Assembly: GCA_050952935.1 (NCBI GenBank)
Contig: JBMNLS010000002.1
Coordinates: forward strand, 682,001 to 746,000
Direction of reading: 5' to 3'
From: UBA6115 sp050952935
Lineage (GTDB): Bacteria > Bacillota > Clostridia > Christensenellales > Aristaeellaceae
DNA: 64,000 nt
This document shows, one piece after another, positions 41,641 to 50,864 of the stretch; positions within the stretch are counted from its first letter, which is position 1; each line of letters begins with the position of its first letter. The notes beneath the pieces were generated by a model. The model was not told the origin of the DNA and did not search any database. It saw only the letters and a list, made by a program, of their open reading frames with translations. The position numbers and the translations under genes were made by a program.

Positions 41641-44115
41641 GCCAGGCAGCGAGAAGCTCTCCGGATAAACCCGGTCACTGTCCGCGTTCACGGTGTTCAG
41701 GATGCGCTGCTTGTCTTCCCCGGCGGCGGGAATGGGCCTGAAATCATTGGCAGGGATGATTCCGCTGGTGATAACCGGGATGAGGCATACCTGGGTGTTG
41801 ACCAGAGCGTTCTCCTGATAATACAGGGTAACCTGGGCTGCCAGGGCGTCAAAGGTGGACAGCGCCAGATTTCCGCCAAAGATAAAATTGCCAAGGGAAT
41901 AGAAAATAAGGCCGTCATTGTACATTTCAATGCCCTGGGGCACATGGGGATGGTGGCCGATGACCAAGTTTGCTCCCGCATCAATGGCGGCGTGGGCGAT
42001 TTCTGTTTGCATGGCGTTGTGCTCAGGGGCGTATTCCTCCCCGGCGTGCATGGTATAGACGACGTAGTGGCAGCCATCCGCCTTCAGTTCAGCCACTTCC
42101 CGGCGAATACGATCCTTATCCTGGTGGTAGATGGTTTCCCGGATGCCGCCAAAGCCAACGCGAATGCCCTGCTTTTCAAACACATGCAACCAGTTGTAGC
42201 CGGCATACGGTATGCCCACCGCCTCCAGCGCGTTGCGCGTGCTTTTTTTGCCCGCGGCGCCATAGTCTGGGTAATGGTTGTTGGCGATGTTCACCAGCTC
42301 AACGCTTCCCAGCTTTAAGATCTGGGCGAAATCCGTAGGGCCGCGGAAGTTGTGCAGGCGCTTGGGGTTTTTGTCCCGTGAGGAATTCATCAGCACATTT
42401 TCCAGGTTGATGAGGGTGAGGTCATCATGGGAAAAATAATCGGCAAAGCCGGAAAAAGGCCAGTCAAAGCCCTTTTCAGCCACAATGGAATCAAAGGAGT
42501 CCGGCTGTTTGCGGGTGCTCTCCTCGCTGCCCAGCACGCAGTCGCCGGTGAAGGAGAGGGTGATGGCCACATCATGGGCGGGGATGTTTAGGGCTGCCGC
42601 CGGTGTTGCCTTAGGCTTTGGCGCAGGAATAGGGGAAGGGCTGGGCAAGGGCGTGGATACGGGGGCGGCAGATGCTTCAACGGTTTCCCCAATCAGTGAG
42701 GCGTCCTCCACCACCAGCACCTTGGTGCCCCGGGGGAGGTTGGCATACAGCCACCAGGCGTTAATCCCCTGGTCATTGATGCGGTTGTCAATCCGCACAC
42801 AGCCGTGGGAGCCTTTCTTTCCAAGCGCCGCCTGATGCTCGCTGAAATCCTGGCCACCTTTGTTGCGGTAGCCCAGCTGATGGAGCAGGTTGCCACCGTC
42901 GATGCGCATGGCATAGTCATATTGGAAGCCTTCCTGGCGGAAGGTAGCAATGCGATCCTGGGTGATAAAAGCGCCGCTGATGGTTTCAAAGGAATCCTTC
43001 CCGGGGGGCACATACACTCCGGTGCTGACAGGAAGGCTGCCTATATACGCGCCTGCTTCATAAAGCCTTAGGCTCTGGCTTTTTTTGTCAATCAGGATGC
43101 CGAAGCGGTCATCAGGACGGATCACCATAAGCTTTTTTTCAGGCACATAGCCTGTGATGATGGCGCCGTCGTCATGGCGCGCGGTGCGCACCCGGGTAAA
43201 GCCATTGACGCCGGTTTCCAGCACCTCAAGCCCCGCGGTTTGTCCATGCACCTTGCCCAGCACCTCGGAGGATTCGCTGGGCTGGGTATAGACGCTTTGG
43301 TGCTGCATGTCCCCAATATCAAGCGCCGCTAAAGGCGCCATCATGGCGCGCCACACGCTGGCGTCATCCATGGCCTGGGGCAGGAATTCGCCGGGAGCGG
43401 CGGGGACAAGCTGAGGGGCTGGCGGCTGCTCCGCTGTCAGGGAAAAAGCTCTGCTGATGGCGGGCTGCGGGGAATTTTTCAGGCTGAAGGTGATCACATA
43501 GTCGCCGGGTGCCGCTGGCTGACGGCCCGCGGTCTTGTCCCAGCGGAAGCGCCGGGGAAGCTCATCCTTAGGTTCCAACGTCCAGCTTCTGACAGGGCTG
43601 TCAGGCTTATCCGCCCGGCAAATCGTCACAAAAAGCGGACGGGCGCTTGTCAGTTGATAGTCCACAATCAGGTCATCCCCTCCCTGAGCACACAGGGTTT
43701 CCCGGGCAACGATGGCGTACATGACGGCAGGCGCTGGTTTTAGCACGCGCAGCGGATGTTCTGCCTGATAAGTCTGATTTTCGCCGCTCAGCTCTGCGAT
43801 CATCAGCGCATCCCCCCGGCAAAGGGGTTCGCCCGCAGCGCTTAACCCCTCAAAGGGAAGGGAAAGCTCGCCCGCGTCCACCCTTTGTTCCAGAAAAAGG
43901 GGAATCTTTTCCCGCCCGATTTGAGCAAAGACGCGCAACAGCCCCGCTTCTGGCACGGACAGGGTGAGGGAGGCGGGGGAATAAGGCTTGATGTCTCCCG
44001 GTGGGCTGATAAAGGCAAGGCCGCTTTGGGCGTTAACCGGTATGATGAATACTGCAAGCGCCAATATCAGCGCAAGCAGAAGGGTGGGTTTAAGGAAATC
44101 GGTTCTTCTGGCCAT
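41635..44115 (-). CDS. L,D-transpeptidase (YkuD) fused to CapA-like metallophosphatase
   Basis: An 826-residue exported protein. In order: a signal/anchor helix (about 9-29); beta-sandwich modules to about 240; an SH3-like domain (about 260-331); a YkuD catalytic domain (about 337-469) with nucleophile Cys in SHGCVRID; a Pro-rich linker (483-511); and a CapA/PgsA-type calcineurin-like domain (about 516-771) with TGDCVLG, NLENVL, NNHYPDYG, HAGEEYAP, GHHPHVPQG and YSLGNFIFGG. YkuD forms 3-3 peptidoglycan crosslinks or attaches proteins; CapA-type domains are tied to poly-gamma-glutamate capsule. The fusion suggests anchoring of a polymer to peptidoglycan. AAGGGGG precedes the ATG at 44115. Confidence 0.88.
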   Translation of the reverse strand: MARRTDFLKPTLLLALILALAVFIIPVNAQSGLAFISPPGDIKPYSPASLTLSVPEAGLLRVFAQIGREKIPLFLEQRVDAGELSLPFEGLSAAGEPLCRGDALMIAELSGENQTYQAEHPLRVLKPAPAVMYAIVARETLCAQGGDDLIVDYQLTSARPLFVTICRADKPDSPVRSWTLEPKDELPRRFRWDKTAGRQPAAPGDYVITFSLKNSPQPAISRAFSLTAEQPPAPQLVPAAPGEFLPQAMDDASVWRAMMAPLAALDIGDMQHQSVYTQPSESSEVLGKVHGQTAGLEVLETGVNGFTRVRTARHDDGAIITGYVPEKKLMVIRPDDRFGILIDKKSQSLRLYEAGAYIGSLPVSTGVYVPPGKDSFETISGAFITQDRIATFRQEGFQYDYAMRIDGGNLLHQLGYRNKGGQDFSEHQAALGKKGSHGCVRIDNRINDQGINAWWLYANLPRGTKVLVVEDASLIGETVEASAAPVSTPLPSPSPIPAPKPKATPAAALNIPAHDVAITLSFTGDCVLGSEESTRKQPDSFDSIVAEKGFDWPFSGFADYFSHDDLTLINLENVLMNSSRDKNPKRLHNFRGPTDFAQILKLGSVELVNIANNHYPDYGAAGKKSTRNALEAVGIPYAGYNWLHVFEKQGIRVGFGGIRETIYHQDKDRIRREVAELKADGCHYVVYTMHAGEEYAPEHNAMQTEIAHAAIDAGANLVIGHHPHVPQGIEMYNDGLIFYSLGNFIFGGNLALSTFDALAAQVTLYYQENALVNTQVCLIPVITSGIIPANDFRPIPAAGEDKQRILNTVNADSDRVYPESFSLPGL

Positions 44116-44150
44116 GGATCCCCCTTTTTGCTTTGAAAACAAACATAAAA

Positions 44151-44179
44151 AACATATCCCGTTTTCTATTATTTGTCAA
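44151..44179 (-). promoter_or_regulatory. Promoter of the LDT-CapA gene
   Basis: On the minus strand TTGACA (44179-44174), a 17-bp spacer and TATGTT (44156-44151), 35 bp before the ATG. The tandem insertion elements start 12 bp upstream of the -35. Confidence 0.65.
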
Positions 44180-44182
44180 TGC

Positions 44183-44191
44183 ATATAAAAC
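44183..44191. repeat. Left target-site copy flanking the IS pair
   Basis: ATATAAAAC matches the 10-bp repeat ATATAAAAAC found at the other two junctions except for one A missing from the homopolymer. Confidence 0.6.
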
Positions 44192-45800
44192 TTGAGTTTC
44201 CGTATTCTGATTATACTTTTTGATTGAGCTGCAGGTGATTCAGGGGTTTTGAGGAAGTCACTGTCAAATCATGTCTTTTTTGTCAATATTCTGGCATATT
44301 TATGACGGAAAATGAGGAACCTTTCCTGTTTTTCATAGTAGAATTGATTTGTAACAAAAACTCGACTAAACAAATCCAGGGAGGCTCCTCATGCGTTATT
44401 CTACCACAGATACCTATCAACTCAAAAGGGAAATCATCACCTTCGCCAGGCGTCTGAGTGAAGGCCTCCCACGGGATTGGGAAAAGTTTACCGCTGATAT
44501 GCTTTTCGGCATCCTCGCGTCCAGCAGCTGCATTCTTTCCCGCTTTGCCGATGTGCTCAAAGAAGATATCTTGAAAAAGAACACCGTTGAACGCTTGGCA
44601 CGAAAGCTGTTAGAAGATATGCCCCCCGAACTCACCCATCATTACCTGTCCTTTGCCCGGGACATCGGGGAGGACACGGGGCCTGTCTTCGTGGATAATA
44701 CCGACATCACCAAGCCCTATGGCAAAGCCTTTGAGGATATGGGAACGGTCAGAGATGGCTCTTCGGCAGATAAAAAGCTGAAGAATGGGTATTATGTGAC
44801 TGAAATGACTGCCCTGAGCCATCGTACCCGTCAGCCTATCAGCCTCTATTCCCATATCCATTCCTCTCACTCAAAAAACTATACCTCTGTCAACGACATC
44901 ACCTTCCGGGCATTGAAAGAAGTTTTCCCTTATTTCCCCAAAGCAACCTATGTCTTTGACCGGGGTTATGATATGAACAAGCTATATCTTTTCATGTACG
45001 AGCATGAAAAGAGCTTCATCGTTCGCGTCACCAGCAACAGAAATCTGTTCTGTAAAAACAAGTGGTTCAAGTCGACCACGCTCAGGGACAAATACAAAGG
45101 CAAGTTTAAGTGCCCGGTCTTATATGGCGGCAAAAAGACTGAATGCTGGGTCACCTGTGTCAATGTCAAGATCACCGCGAGCTGCAAATGGCTCAAGTTA
45201 GTATTGGTATATGGGCTGTCAGATACCCCCATGATGCTGTTGACCAACCACCCGGTCAGAAACAGGGAGGACGCGCTGCAGGTTGTCCGGATGTATTTCA
45301 TGCGGTGGCGGATAGAGGAGCATTTCCGCTTCAAGAAGACGACCCTGGGGTTTGAGGATATGCGGGTGCGCAAGCTGAAGGCAATGAATCACTTGAGTCA
45401 GTTTGTGAGCATGGCCATTGGTTTTTTGTGCGCACAGGCAGACAAAAGAAACACCTCCAAGCTCAGGCGCGCCGTGACGCGCGAGGCAAATGGACAGAAG
45501 CAGGAGCACAAAATATCCTTTCTGCTTTATAGAATGGGGCTGGGTATCCAGCGCATTCTGGCCAGGGCACAAACAGGCATCCGTGCCTGGTTCCGCGTAG
45601 GCCGACCCAAATACAGGCAGTTATCCTTCCCTTTGCTATGTTGAAATACAACAACTGAATAGGCGCGCACAAGGGCTTGTTTACCTTCCCTTTTTTTGGA
45701 AAATTCGCTCTGTAAAATGAAATACCGCATCCTCTACCATGCAGAGGCTCAGAAATCTCTGCTCATTGCACCAGAAGATTGCAAAATACGGAAACTCAAA
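44192..45800 (+). mobile_element. IS4-family insertion sequence, copy 1
   Basis: The element is bounded by 15-bp perfect terminal inverted repeats, TTGAGTTTCCGTATT at the left and its complement at the right, and has one transposase gene. It is 1609 bp if the last A is counted. Copy 2 follows in the same orientation after 10 bp. The two copies are the same length; I found one difference (A at 44238, G at 45857). Confidence 0.88.
44391..45644 (+). CDS. IS4-family DDE transposase, copy 1
   Basis: A 417-residue transposase with the DDE site: Asp in VFVDNTDI, Asp in YVFDRGYD and the Glu of the YREK signature, which fits exactly in YFMRWRIEEHFRFKK (Y-2-R-3-E-6-K). This places it in the IS4 group. 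GGGAGG precedes the ATG by 6 nt. The gene is intact and encodes the same protein as copy 2, so the element may still be active. Confidence 0.93.
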   Translation: MRYSTTDTYQLKREIITFARRLSEGLPRDWEKFTADMLFGILASSSCILSRFADVLKEDILKKNTVERLARKLLEDMPPELTHHYLSFARDIGEDTGPVFVDNTDITKPYGKAFEDMGTVRDGSSADKKLKNGYYVTEMTALSHRTRQPISLYSHIHSSHSKNYTSVNDITFRALKEVFPYFPKATYVFDRGYDMNKLYLFMYEHEKSFIVRVTSNRNLFCKNKWFKSTTLRDKYKGKFKCPVLYGGKKTECWVTCVNVKITASCKWLKLVLVYGLSDTPMMLLTNHPVRNREDALQVVRMYFMRWRIEEHFRFKKTTLGFEDMRVRKLKAMNHLSQFVSMAIGFLCAQADKRNTSKLRRAVTREANGQKQEHKISFLLYRMGLGIQRILARAQTGIRAWFRVGRPKYRQLSFPLLC

Positions 45801-45810
45801 ATATAAAAAC
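45801..45810. repeat. Target-site copy between the two IS elements
   Basis: ATATAAAAAC, identical to 47420-47429. It is the only DNA between the two insertion sequences. Confidence 0.75.
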
Positions 45811-47419
45811 TTGAGTTTCCGTATTCTGATTATACTTTTTGATTGAGCTGCAGGTGGTTCAGGGGTTTTGAGGAAGTCACTGTCAAATCATGTCTTTTTT
45901 GTCAATATTCTGGCATATTTATGACGGAAAATGAGGAACCTTTCCTGTTTTTCATAGTAGAATTGATTTGTAACAAAAACTCGACTAAACAAATCCAGGG
46001 AGGCTCCTCATGCGTTATTCTACCACAGATACCTATCAACTCAAAAGGGAAATCATCACCTTCGCCAGGCGTCTGAGTGAAGGCCTCCCACGGGATTGGG
46101 AAAAGTTTACCGCTGATATGCTTTTCGGCATCCTCGCGTCCAGCAGCTGCATTCTTTCCCGCTTTGCCGATGTGCTCAAAGAAGATATCTTGAAAAAGAA
46201 CACCGTTGAACGCTTGGCACGAAAGCTGTTAGAAGATATGCCCCCCGAACTCACCCATCATTACCTGTCCTTTGCCCGGGACATCGGGGAGGACACGGGG
46301 CCTGTCTTCGTGGATAATACCGACATCACCAAGCCCTATGGCAAAGCCTTTGAGGATATGGGAACGGTCAGAGATGGCTCTTCGGCAGATAAAAAGCTGA
46401 AGAATGGGTATTATGTGACTGAAATGACTGCCCTGAGCCATCGTACCCGTCAGCCTATCAGCCTCTATTCCCATATCCATTCCTCTCACTCAAAAAACTA
46501 TACCTCTGTCAACGACATCACCTTCCGGGCATTGAAAGAAGTTTTCCCTTATTTCCCCAAAGCAACCTATGTCTTTGACCGGGGTTATGATATGAACAAG
46601 CTATATCTTTTCATGTACGAGCATGAAAAGAGCTTCATCGTTCGCGTCACCAGCAACAGAAATCTGTTCTGTAAAAACAAGTGGTTCAAGTCGACCACGC
46701 TCAGGGACAAATACAAAGGCAAGTTTAAGTGCCCGGTCTTATATGGCGGCAAAAAGACTGAATGCTGGGTCACCTGTGTCAATGTCAAGATCACCGCGAG
46801 CTGCAAATGGCTCAAGTTAGTATTGGTATATGGGCTGTCAGATACCCCCATGATGCTGTTGACCAACCACCCGGTCAGAAACAGGGAGGACGCGCTGCAG
46901 GTTGTCCGGATGTATTTCATGCGGTGGCGGATAGAGGAGCATTTCCGCTTCAAGAAGACGACCCTGGGGTTTGAGGATATGCGGGTGCGCAAGCTGAAGG
47001 CAATGAATCACTTGAGTCAGTTTGTGAGCATGGCCATTGGTTTTTTGTGCGCACAGGCAGACAAAAGAAACACCTCCAAGCTCAGGCGCGCCGTGACGCG
47101 CGAGGCAAATGGACAGAAGCAGGAGCACAAAATATCCTTTCTGCTTTATAGAATGGGGCTGGGTATCCAGCGCATTCTGGCCAGGGCACAAACAGGCATC
47201 CGTGCCTGGTTCCGCGTAGGCCGACCCAAATACAGGCAGTTATCCTTCCCTTTGCTATGTTGAAATACAACAACTGAATAGGCGCGCACAAGGGCTTGTT
47301 TACCTTCCCTTTTTTTGGAAAATTCGCTCTGTAAAATGAAATACCGCATCCTCTACCATGCAGAGGCTCAGAAATCTCTGCTCATTGCACCAGAAGATTG
47401 CAAAATACGGAAACTCAAA
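45811..47419 (+). mobile_element. IS4-family insertion sequence, copy 2
   Basis: Same ends, length and orientation as copy 1, with a perfect 10-bp direct repeat on both sides. The array repeats with a period of 1619 bp (element plus one target-site copy). Confidence 0.88.
46010..47263 (+). CDS. IS4-family DDE transposase, copy 2
   Basis: Protein sequence is identical to copy 1 over all 417 residues, including the DDE and YREK residues. It has the same ribosome site. The noncoding leader of about 200 nt before each gene is also shared, apart from one base. Confidence 0.93.
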   Translation: MRYSTTDTYQLKREIITFARRLSEGLPRDWEKFTADMLFGILASSSCILSRFADVLKEDILKKNTVERLARKLLEDMPPELTHHYLSFARDIGEDTGPVFVDNTDITKPYGKAFEDMGTVRDGSSADKKLKNGYYVTEMTALSHRTRQPISLYSHIHSSHSKNYTSVNDITFRALKEVFPYFPKATYVFDRGYDMNKLYLFMYEHEKSFIVRVTSNRNLFCKNKWFKSTTLRDKYKGKFKCPVLYGGKKTECWVTCVNVKITASCKWLKLVLVYGLSDTPMMLLTNHPVRNREDALQVVRMYFMRWRIEEHFRFKKTTLGFEDMRVRKLKAMNHLSQFVSMAIGFLCAQADKRNTSKLRRAVTREANGQKQEHKISFLLYRMGLGIQRILARAQTGIRAWFRVGRPKYRQLSFPLLC

Positions 47420-47429
47420 ATATAAAAAC
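47420..47429. repeat. Right target-site copy flanking the IS pair
   Basis: ATATAAAAAC. Its run of A is the U-tract (read on the minus strand) of the terminator of the neighbouring zinc-ribbon gene. Confidence 0.75.
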
Positions 47430-47447
47430 CGTCCGGCAATCGGACGG
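47424..47447 (-). terminator. Intrinsic terminator of the zinc-ribbon gene
   Basis: On the minus strand CCGTCCG pairs with CGGACGG over a 5-nt loop and is followed by TTTTTATAT. It lies 26 nt after the stop at 47473. Confidence 0.85.
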
Positions 47448-47472
47448 CTTTGCTCATCTGATGGAAGGGAGC

Positions 47473-47754
47473 TTACTGGTTCCGCATCGCGGCGTAGCAC
47501 TCGCTGCAATAGATAGGGCGATCGTTGCGGGGAAGGAAGGGAACTTTGGTTGCGGCGCCGCATTCCGCGCAGATCGCGTCATGCATTTCCCTCGGGCCGT
47601 GTGAGGGGTGGCTTGCCTTTCTGTTCTGACGGCAATCCTTGCAGCGGGTGGGCTCGTTCTGAAAGCCCTTTTCTGCGTAGAATTCCTGTTCGCCGGCGGT
47701 GAAAACAAATTCAGCGCCGCAGTCACGGCAAACCAGGGTCTTGTCTTGGTACAT
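47473..47754 (-). CDS. Small double zinc-ribbon protein
   Basis: A 93-residue protein with two zinc-binding units. The first is CRDCG with CKDC after a spacer containing FVFTAGEQEFYAEKGF, a known Firmicutes zinc-ribbon family. The second is CAECG with CSEC after VPFLPRNDRPIYC. Eight cysteines suit two zinc ions. A nucleic-acid or protein adaptor role is usual for such ribbons but unproven. GGGGG lies before the ATG. Confidence 0.85.
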   Translation of the reverse strand: MYQDKTLVCRDCGAEFVFTAGEQEFYAEKGFQNEPTRCKDCRQNRKASHPSHGPREMHDAICAECGAATKVPFLPRNDRPIYCSECYAAMRNQ

Positions 47755-48114
47755 GGATTGGAAACCCCCTAATCAATATCGATTGATCTTCGCTGACCTG
47801 GTCTTTGTCCCCACACCCGCCGGCTGGAGCTTTGCTCTGCGCCAAGCGCCCTCACGCCGCCCTCTCGGGATCGCTCCCGGCCGGACTAACTCCTAGATCG
47901 CACCATGCTCACCGAGCATTGCCCGGCTTACGTGGGCCGTTTTGCCTGCGACTGGCATCGGCTTTCAACCACAGACCGAAGTTCAACCATGCTGATTATA
48001 AGCCCGATGAGGCTGTCAGGCAAGGGAAATATACATGGCAATGAAGAAAATCTAATCCACCAGCATTGAATGCCATGGTTGTCAGGTGGTAAAATGGAGC
48101 GGGAGGGAAAAAGT
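47755..48114. other. Noncoding stretch with partial inverted repeat
   Basis: No gene is supported in these 360 bases between divergent genes. Around 47819-47883 CCGGC and GGAGC are mirrored by GCTCC and GCCGG with interruptions, so a folded RNA or a relic element is possible. No known riboswitch or RNA class was recognised. Confidence 0.3.
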
Positions 48115-49470
48115 ATGTCCACATTGGGCCGCGTTACCAAAACAGATCTGTCAAACCTTAGCTGGATAGACGGCTGGTCATACGATAAGCCAAATATCTT
48201 GGGCACGCGCTTTGGGTTGGAACTGGCGCAGCTGGCCTATGATTTTGAAACCGAGCCCTGGATGAAGGCGGGGTGGACAGATGTATCCATCCAGGTGGAT
48301 CGCCGGGTGCTAAGCGGCATCCATGTTCCTGAGGAGGAGGGGGACTGGCGGCAGATAATATTAAATGGATTTTTGCCCAAACTGGCTAAGCGCCTTACCG
48401 TGCTGTCAAACCCCATCACCCAGCTGCGGGGGTTGAGGGATGAAAGCCTGCTGTATGACACGGGGAAGGCCATCACCATGATTAAGGCGCTGCCGGAGGG
48501 GCGTTTTGCGGTGGCCGTGGGCTTTACCGGCACTGGGAAGCGCCCCCAGGACTGGGTGAGCAACATGCGCTTTGCGCATCCGGACGGGCTGCACATCGGC
48601 TTTAAATACCTGTCTGAACTATATGAGAGCAATGCGGATGACATCCATTTCCCAACAGCCGCCGAAGCGCTAGGGCTTGAAGGTCTTACCCTGCGGGATG
48701 TGATTATGGAGTGTGCCCAGGAGAACAGCCGTTTTACCCTTTTGATGGCGGGTCACAGCCAGGGGGCAGCCGTGCTCCAGGTGTGGACGCACCGCCGCTT
48801 ACAGGAGGGCTTTAAGGCAAAGCACTTGGTGGGTATGGGCTTTGCCTGTCCCATGGTGGCAAAGGGGATGGCAGAAGAAGAACGAGCTTGCCCGCTGGCC
48901 TTATTCATCAGCACTGACGATTTGTTCACCCGCGTTGGGCTTTATGAACACCTGGGCCGTGTCTGGACCTTAAATCCGGGTGAGGATATGCGGGAGCTTT
49001 GCTACGCGGATTGCTGGGAGGATCCCCTCTTTCATGAGCTGCTGGCGCTGATGAATGGCATCGGGGATGTGGAAGAGGCCATGGTGCTGGTGCTTGGCTT
49101 TCTTGAGGCGCTGGAAACGGTGCCCCGCAAGGAGGCAGGGGCCGCCTTGGGCTTTTTGATCAACACCATGATGGCCGAGCGCTGGCTGCCCCTGGCGGAG
49201 GAAGCGGTGGGGAAGGTGCTGCGCTATATGCGCCTGTCAGTCAGGCGGTATTATCATGACCTGAAAGGTTGTCAGCCTGTTGAAAATGAAGTGAACGAGG
49301 CAACGCTGACCTTCCAGCGGATGCTGGTGGAGCATAAAGCGGTGGAAATCATGGAAATGTTCTTCAAAACCCTGACCTTGACCCACTCCCTTTCCCGTGA
49401 GGAGTTGGGGCAGGAGGATTTGGCTCCCTATAGCTACATGGTGGTTCGGGGGTTTGAGAAGCTGGTTTGA
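48115..49470 (+). CDS. Lipase class 3-like alpha/beta-hydrolase
   Basis: A 451-residue protein with a serine-hydrolase nucleophile elbow in LLMAGHSQGAAV (G-x-S-x-G) and an upstream VGFTGTGKRPQDWVSN region typical of lipase class 3 proteins. No signal peptide is seen, so it probably acts inside the cell. The C-terminal 150 residues are helical with no recognised domain. The start at 48115 follows GGAGGG by about 8 nt. Ester hydrolysis is the family activity; substrate unknown. Confidence 0.7.
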   Translation: MSTLGRVTKTDLSNLSWIDGWSYDKPNILGTRFGLELAQLAYDFETEPWMKAGWTDVSIQVDRRVLSGIHVPEEEGDWRQIILNGFLPKLAKRLTVLSNPITQLRGLRDESLLYDTGKAITMIKALPEGRFAVAVGFTGTGKRPQDWVSNMRFAHPDGLHIGFKYLSELYESNADDIHFPTAAEALGLEGLTLRDVIMECAQENSRFTLLMAGHSQGAAVLQVWTHRRLQEGFKAKHLVGMGFACPMVAKGMAEEERACPLALFISTDDLFTRVGLYEHLGRVWTLNPGEDMRELCYADCWEDPLFHELLALMNGIGDVEEAMVLVLGFLEALETVPRKEAGAALGFLINTMMAERWLPLAEEAVGKVLRYMRLSVRRYYHDLKGCQPVENEVNEATLTFQRMLVEHKAVEIMEMFFKTLTLTHSLSREELGQEDLAPYSYMVVRGFEKLV

Positions 49471-49499
49471 TTAAAACGTGAAACTCAAAGTTTCCTCAC

Positions 49500-49529
49500 T
49501 TGACAAAACTGAAGCACTCTTGCTAATAT
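49500..49529 (+). promoter_or_regulatory. Promoter of the pyrimidine operon
   Basis: TTGACA (49500-49505), an 18-bp spacer and TAATAT (49524-49529), about 64 bp before the pyrC ATG. The leader is too short for a PyrR-type antiterminator and terminator pair, and none is seen. Confidence 0.75.
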
Positions 49530-49592
49530 ATACCGAATGTTTGACGGGGAGACCTTTCTATCGTTCGGAAAAAACTGGGAAAGGGCAGCGGC

Positions 49593-50864
49593 ATGAACTT
49601 TATCCTGACGGGGGTTCGTATCCTCACGGAAAGCGGGGAAGAACGCAGGGATATTGTTCTCTCAAATGGTTCTCTGATTTTCGATCCTGCCCTGTGGCCG
49701 CAGGGGCCAATGGAAAGGCGGGAAGGCAAGGATCTTTGTCTGTTTCCGGGATTCACAGATGTGCATGTGCATCTGAGGGAGCCCGGTTTTTCATATAAGG
49801 AGACCATAGCCACCGGCACCCGTGCTGCTGCGCGAGGCGGGTTTTGCTGTGTGTGCACCATGCCGAATGTAACCCCCGTGCCTGACAGCATTGAAATGCT
49901 TGAAGAACAGCTGGTACTAATCAGGCAGCATGCTGTGATCAGAGTCAAGCCCTTTGGCGCTATCAGCAGGGGACAAAAGGGCTGTGAACTGGCTGATTTG
50001 GCCGGAATGGCTGATAAGGTGGCCGGTTTTTCTGATGATGGCCGTGGCATGCAGCGGGAAGACCTCATGATGCAGGCTATGTGGCAGGCGAAAAGCCTGA
50101 ACCAGGTGATTGCCGCCCACTGCGAGGATGAATCATTGCTTGGTGGCGGCTATATTCATCAGGGAGATTATGCCAGGCTGCATGGCCATGTCGGCAACCC
50201 TTCTGAAAGTGAGTGGCGGCAGGTGGAGCGCGATCTGAGATTAGCGGAAGAAACCGGCTGCAAGTACCATGTGTGCCATGTGTCAACCAAAGAATCAGTG
50301 GCGCTGATTCGTGAAGCAAAGCGCCGGGGTGTTGATGTGACCTGTGAGACAGCGCCTCATTATCTGGTCTTGGATGACAGCCAGCTAAAAGAGGACGGAC
50401 GCTTCAAGATGAACCCGCCTATTCGGGGGAAAGAAGACCGGGAAGCATTGATTGAAGGCGTGCTTGATGGCACGGTGGACATGATCGCCACCGACCATGC
50501 CCCCCACAGCCGGGAGGAAAAGGCGAAGGGCCTGAAGGGCAGTTTGAATGGAGTAGTTGGGCTGGAGACCGCTTTCTCGGTGCTCTATACGCACCTGGTG
50601 CGTCCGGGGATTCTGTCATTGCGGGGGTTAATTGCCCTGATGTCTTTTAGGCCCAATGCGCGCTTTGGTTTTACGCCTGTTGAGGATTATACGCTTCTTG
50701 ATCTGGGAGAGAGGGAAACAATCAATCCTGAGCATTTTTTTTCCATGGGGAAAAGCACGCCCTTTGCCGGCATGGAAGTGTATGGCAAATGCCTGTTGAC
50801 TCAGTGCGGCGGCAGGATAGCATGGCTAGATGACACATTTTTTTACCGGGAGGGGCAGGCGTGA
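49593..50864 (+). CDS. pyrC: Dihydroorotase
   Basis: A 423-residue class I dihydroorotase that cyclises carbamoyl-aspartate. Metal and substrate motifs: FTDVHVHLREPGF, TMPNVTPVPDS and ATDHAPHSREEK. First gene of a tight operon; the next gene starts inside its stop codon. Confidence 0.95.
   Translation: MNFILTGVRILTESGEERRDIVLSNGSLIFDPALWPQGPMERREGKDLCLFPGFTDVHVHLREPGFSYKETIATGTRAAARGGFCCVCTMPNVTPVPDSIEMLEEQLVLIRQHAVIRVKPFGAISRGQKGCELADLAGMADKVAGFSDDGRGMQREDLMMQAMWQAKSLNQVIAAHCEDESLLGGGYIHQGDYARLHGHVGNPSESEWRQVERDLRLAEETGCKYHVCHVSTKESVALIREAKRRGVDVTCETAPHYLVLDDSQLKEDGRFKMNPPIRGKEDREALIEGVLDGTVDMIATDHAPHSREEKAKGLKGSLNGVVGLETAFSVLYTHLVRPGILSLRGLIALMSFRPNARFGFTPVEDYTLLDLGERETINPEHFFSMGKSTPFAGMEVYGKCLLTQCGGRIAWLDDTFFYREGQA

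Noticed and set aside
47805..48044. 79-codon frame upstream of the lipase-like gene
   Set aside because: No ribosome site and atypical composition; more likely noncoding.
49530..49592. PyrR attenuator in the pyr leader
   Set aside because: No conserved PyrR binding loop and no terminator/antiterminator hairpins in a leader of about 57 nt.
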